A stretch of 6,976 nucleotides of DNA, from NCBI GenBank assembly GCA_903881065.1, contig CAIRRW010000280.1, forward strand, positions 1 through 6,976, in the 5' to 3' direction. How positions within the stretch are numbered: position 1 is the stretch's first letter; each line of letters begins with the position of its first letter. The notes below the pieces were generated by a model that searched no databases, was not told where the DNA came from, and saw only the letters and a list, made by a program, of their open reading frames with translations. Shown here one piece after another: positions 6,070 through 6,976 of the stretch. A program made the translations under genes and the position numbers. This stretch comes from an uncultured Bacteroidota bacterium. Lineage in GTDB: Bacteria; Bacteroidota; Bacteroidia; 2-12-FULL-35-15.

Positions 6070-6597
6070 TTAATTTTTAAAATATTTATCAATTAATTGT
6101 TGTGCTGCTTTATTCTCAATAATCATAAGATGATTGCCCAAATGAAATGCACCAATACTTTTTTCATAGTGTTCGATGAGTTTTGTTTTGGCGGTGAAAG
6201 AAACAAATCCTTCAAATCCCCTTTGAAATGAAACCTTACAGGCATACGCTACTAAATTTCCGGGTACTCCTTCATATAATTTGTTTCGACCCAAATTGAA
6301 AGGAGCACTTTCCAATAAGTCCATATAAATATGATCAGCCTTGACAGAGAAACTTAAAAGCCCTTGAATAATTGTAGGGTTATTGTAAATGGTGAGTTTG
6401 TAAACCTCTCTGACATTGTTTTCAAGTTCTTGTTTCCAATCAAAATTCCAACCATTTTTTCTTAAACATTGTTTTACATCTGCTTTAGTGAACCGGCTTA
6501 CTTCTGTTGCAAAGCTATCACCTGAAATAGTATTTTGAATTGAATTTGTAAGTTTGTCAATAATAAAATCAAGTGAAGTGCTTTTTTCTTTTCTCAT
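6070..6597 (-). CDS. GNAT-like (N-acetyltransferase fold) protein, 175 residues
   Basis: The N-terminal part (1-60) is polar and not recognised apart from TKADVKQCLRKNGWNFDW (37-54). From about residue 64 the protein follows a GNAT-like order: strands EVYKLTIYNNP (64-74), IIQGLLSFSVKADHIYMDLL (76-95, beginning at 76), a G-x-x-G-N loop with helix (GVPGNLVAYACKVSFQRGF, 110-128), strand GFVSFTAKT (130-138), helix LIEHYEKSIGA (140-150) and a closing strand HLMII (156-160). Glycines 110 and 113 sit where acetyl-CoA is bound in the family, and the IEHYEK-x-x-GA segment is typical of motif B. It is the first gene of a two-gene minus-strand unit set between R2 repeats. A TATCTTTG box lies four bases before the ATG. 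The assignment is by pattern; substrate and activity are unknown. Confidence 0.65.
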   Translation of the reverse strand: MRKEKSTSLDFIIDKLTNSIQNTISGDSFATEVSRFTKADVKQCLRKNGWNFDWKQELENNVREVYKLTIYNNPTIIQGLLSFSVKADHIYMDLLESAPFNLGRNKLYEGVPGNLVAYACKVSFQRGFEGFVSFTAKTKLIEHYEKSIGAFHLGNHLMIIENKAAQQLIDKYFKN

Positions 6598-6601
6598 TTA
6601 T

Positions 6602-6609
6602 CAAAGATA
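6602..6609 (-). promoter_or_regulatory. -7 box (TATCTTTG) of the GNAT-like gene pair
   Basis: Read on the minus strand, 6609-6602 is TATCTTTG, a full match to the Bacteroidota TAnnTTTG box. Only four bases (ATAA) separate it from the ATG at 6597, so transcription would begin at or next to the start codon, implying a leaderless message. The nearest TTTG upstream (6638-6635) is 25 bases away, longer than the usual 19-21, so the -33 part is weak. Confidence 0.45.
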
Positions 6610-6639
6610 CAGTTATTTTAAATACTCCTAATATCAAAC

Positions 6640-6735
6640 ACTACAGTAATAGTAACGTAATATAATATATCTGTTTCAGTTTTGTATTTATCCGACAATA
6701 TGTTTGTTTTTAATTGCTGTTAAAGATAATAAATG
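6640..6735. repeat. dispersed repeat R2, right copy (96 bp)
   Basis: It runs from ACTACAGTAAT to ATAAATG in the same orientation as 5690-5785, with about 83% identity and no gaps. Similarity seems to continue weakly to about 6790: GAGAC, AATAAT, CGAGT and AAACT align with the REP-like segment after the left copy, and CATGTAAC aligns with CCTGTAAG at 5861. Here the hairpin arms have decayed. Together the two copies bracket the GNAT-like gene pair. Confidence 0.7.
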
Positions 6736-6791
6736 CGAGACGCTTTCAAATAATAAACACGAGTTGAAAACTGGTGTTTGCTGCATGTAAC

Positions 6792-6879
6792 CATTTAAAA
6801 TCATAATTGCCAACGGCAATCAAAATCATAATTTATCCTTGTTTTCTTAATAAATCTGCGTTCCAATTCTTTTTTTAAC
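6792..6879. repeat. repeat R1, copy 2 (88 bp)
   Basis: This 88-bp unit, from CATTTAAAATC to TTTTTTTAAC, differs from the next copy (6889-6976) at one base only (T versus A in AATC[T/A]GCG). It has the hairpin ATTGCC-AAC-GGCAAT (6805-6819), set between two copies of AAAATCATA. It is separated from copy 3 by the 9-base spacer TATAGTAAG. Confidence 0.85.
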
Positions 6880-6888
6880 TATAGTAAG

Positions 6889-6976
6889 CATTTAAAATCA
6901 TAATTGCCAACGGCAATCAAAATCATAATTTATCCTTGTTTTCTTAATAAATCAGCGTTCCAATTCTTTTTTTAAC
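6889..6976. repeat. repeat R1, copy 3 (88 bp), reaching the window edge
   Basis: The third copy is nearly identical to copy 2, giving a tandem with a 97-bp period (88-bp unit plus 9-bp spacer). The window ends exactly at the end of the unit, so further copies may follow. The near-identity of copies 2 and 3 compared with copy 1 (about 92%) points to a recent tandem duplication. Confidence 0.85.

Larger units (their letters stand above)
6598..6976. other. non-coding interval right of the GNAT-like gene
   Basis: No coding frame of note is seen on either strand in these 379 bases. The interval is filled by the promoter box of the GNAT-like gene, repeat R2 (right copy) and two R1 units, with about 55 bases of unassigned sequence at 6736-6791 that look like a degraded extension of R2. 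Confidence 0.6.

Noticed and set aside
5690..6735. Integron gene cassette with attC sites
   Set aside because: No GTTRRRY/RYYYAAC core-site pair could be placed at the R2 repeats and no integrase is present. A cassette-like layout remains, but not a classical integron.
6792..6976. CRISPR-like repeat/spacer array
   Set aside because: The repeats are 88 bp with a 9-bp spacer, far from CRISPR dimensions, and there is no cas gene.

Overview
The window is AT-rich (clearly above 60% A+T by eye). It comes from a member of the Bacteroidota. The best evidence is three consecutive exported proteins that each end in a type IX secretion (T9SS) type A sorting domain, with the typical PNPF start and a short hydrophobic/lysine tail. 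Signal peptides ending in ...AQ or ...GQ, A-rich translation starts without strong Shine-Dalgarno sequences and a TAnnTTTG-type promoter box agree with this. No rRNA, tRNA or CRISPR array is visible.

Left part (1-194): a strong hairpin followed by a T-rich end (21-58), probably the terminator of a gene outside the window, then a leader of about 130 bp.

Main + strand cluster (195-5066, perhaps to 5376): four closely spaced genes that look like one operon. They are a secreted formylglycine-generating-enzyme-like (SUMF1 fold) protein without the catalytic cysteine pair, a secreted arylsulfotransferase-like (ASST) protein with the family's histidines, a secreted protein with two Lcl/DUF1566 domains, and a HupE/UreJ-type integral membrane protein. 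The first three would be exported across the outer membrane by the T9SS and anchored at or released from the cell surface. Their shared operon suggests one surface task, but the substrate cannot be read from the sequence. A small ORF after them (5089-5376) carries a carboxypeptidase-regulatory-like fold and may be an N-terminally truncated copy.

Right part (5377-6976): an accessory-looking, repeat-rich region. It holds the 3' remnant of a REP-associated/IS200-like transposase on the minus strand, two REP-like double-hairpin elements facing each other around that remnant, and two further families of dispersed repeats (called R1, about 73-88 bp, three copies; R2, about 96 bp or longer, two copies). 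A two-gene minus-strand module sits between the R2 copies: a GNAT-like 175-residue protein and, 5 bp downstream, a 59-residue lysine-rich protein. The last two R1 copies form a nearly perfect 97-bp-period tandem that reaches the window edge.

The parts most worth following up are the repeat-bracketed two-gene module, which has the look of a mobile or toxin/antitoxin-like cassette, and the surface operon that pairs an ASST-like protein with a catalytically altered FGE-like protein.
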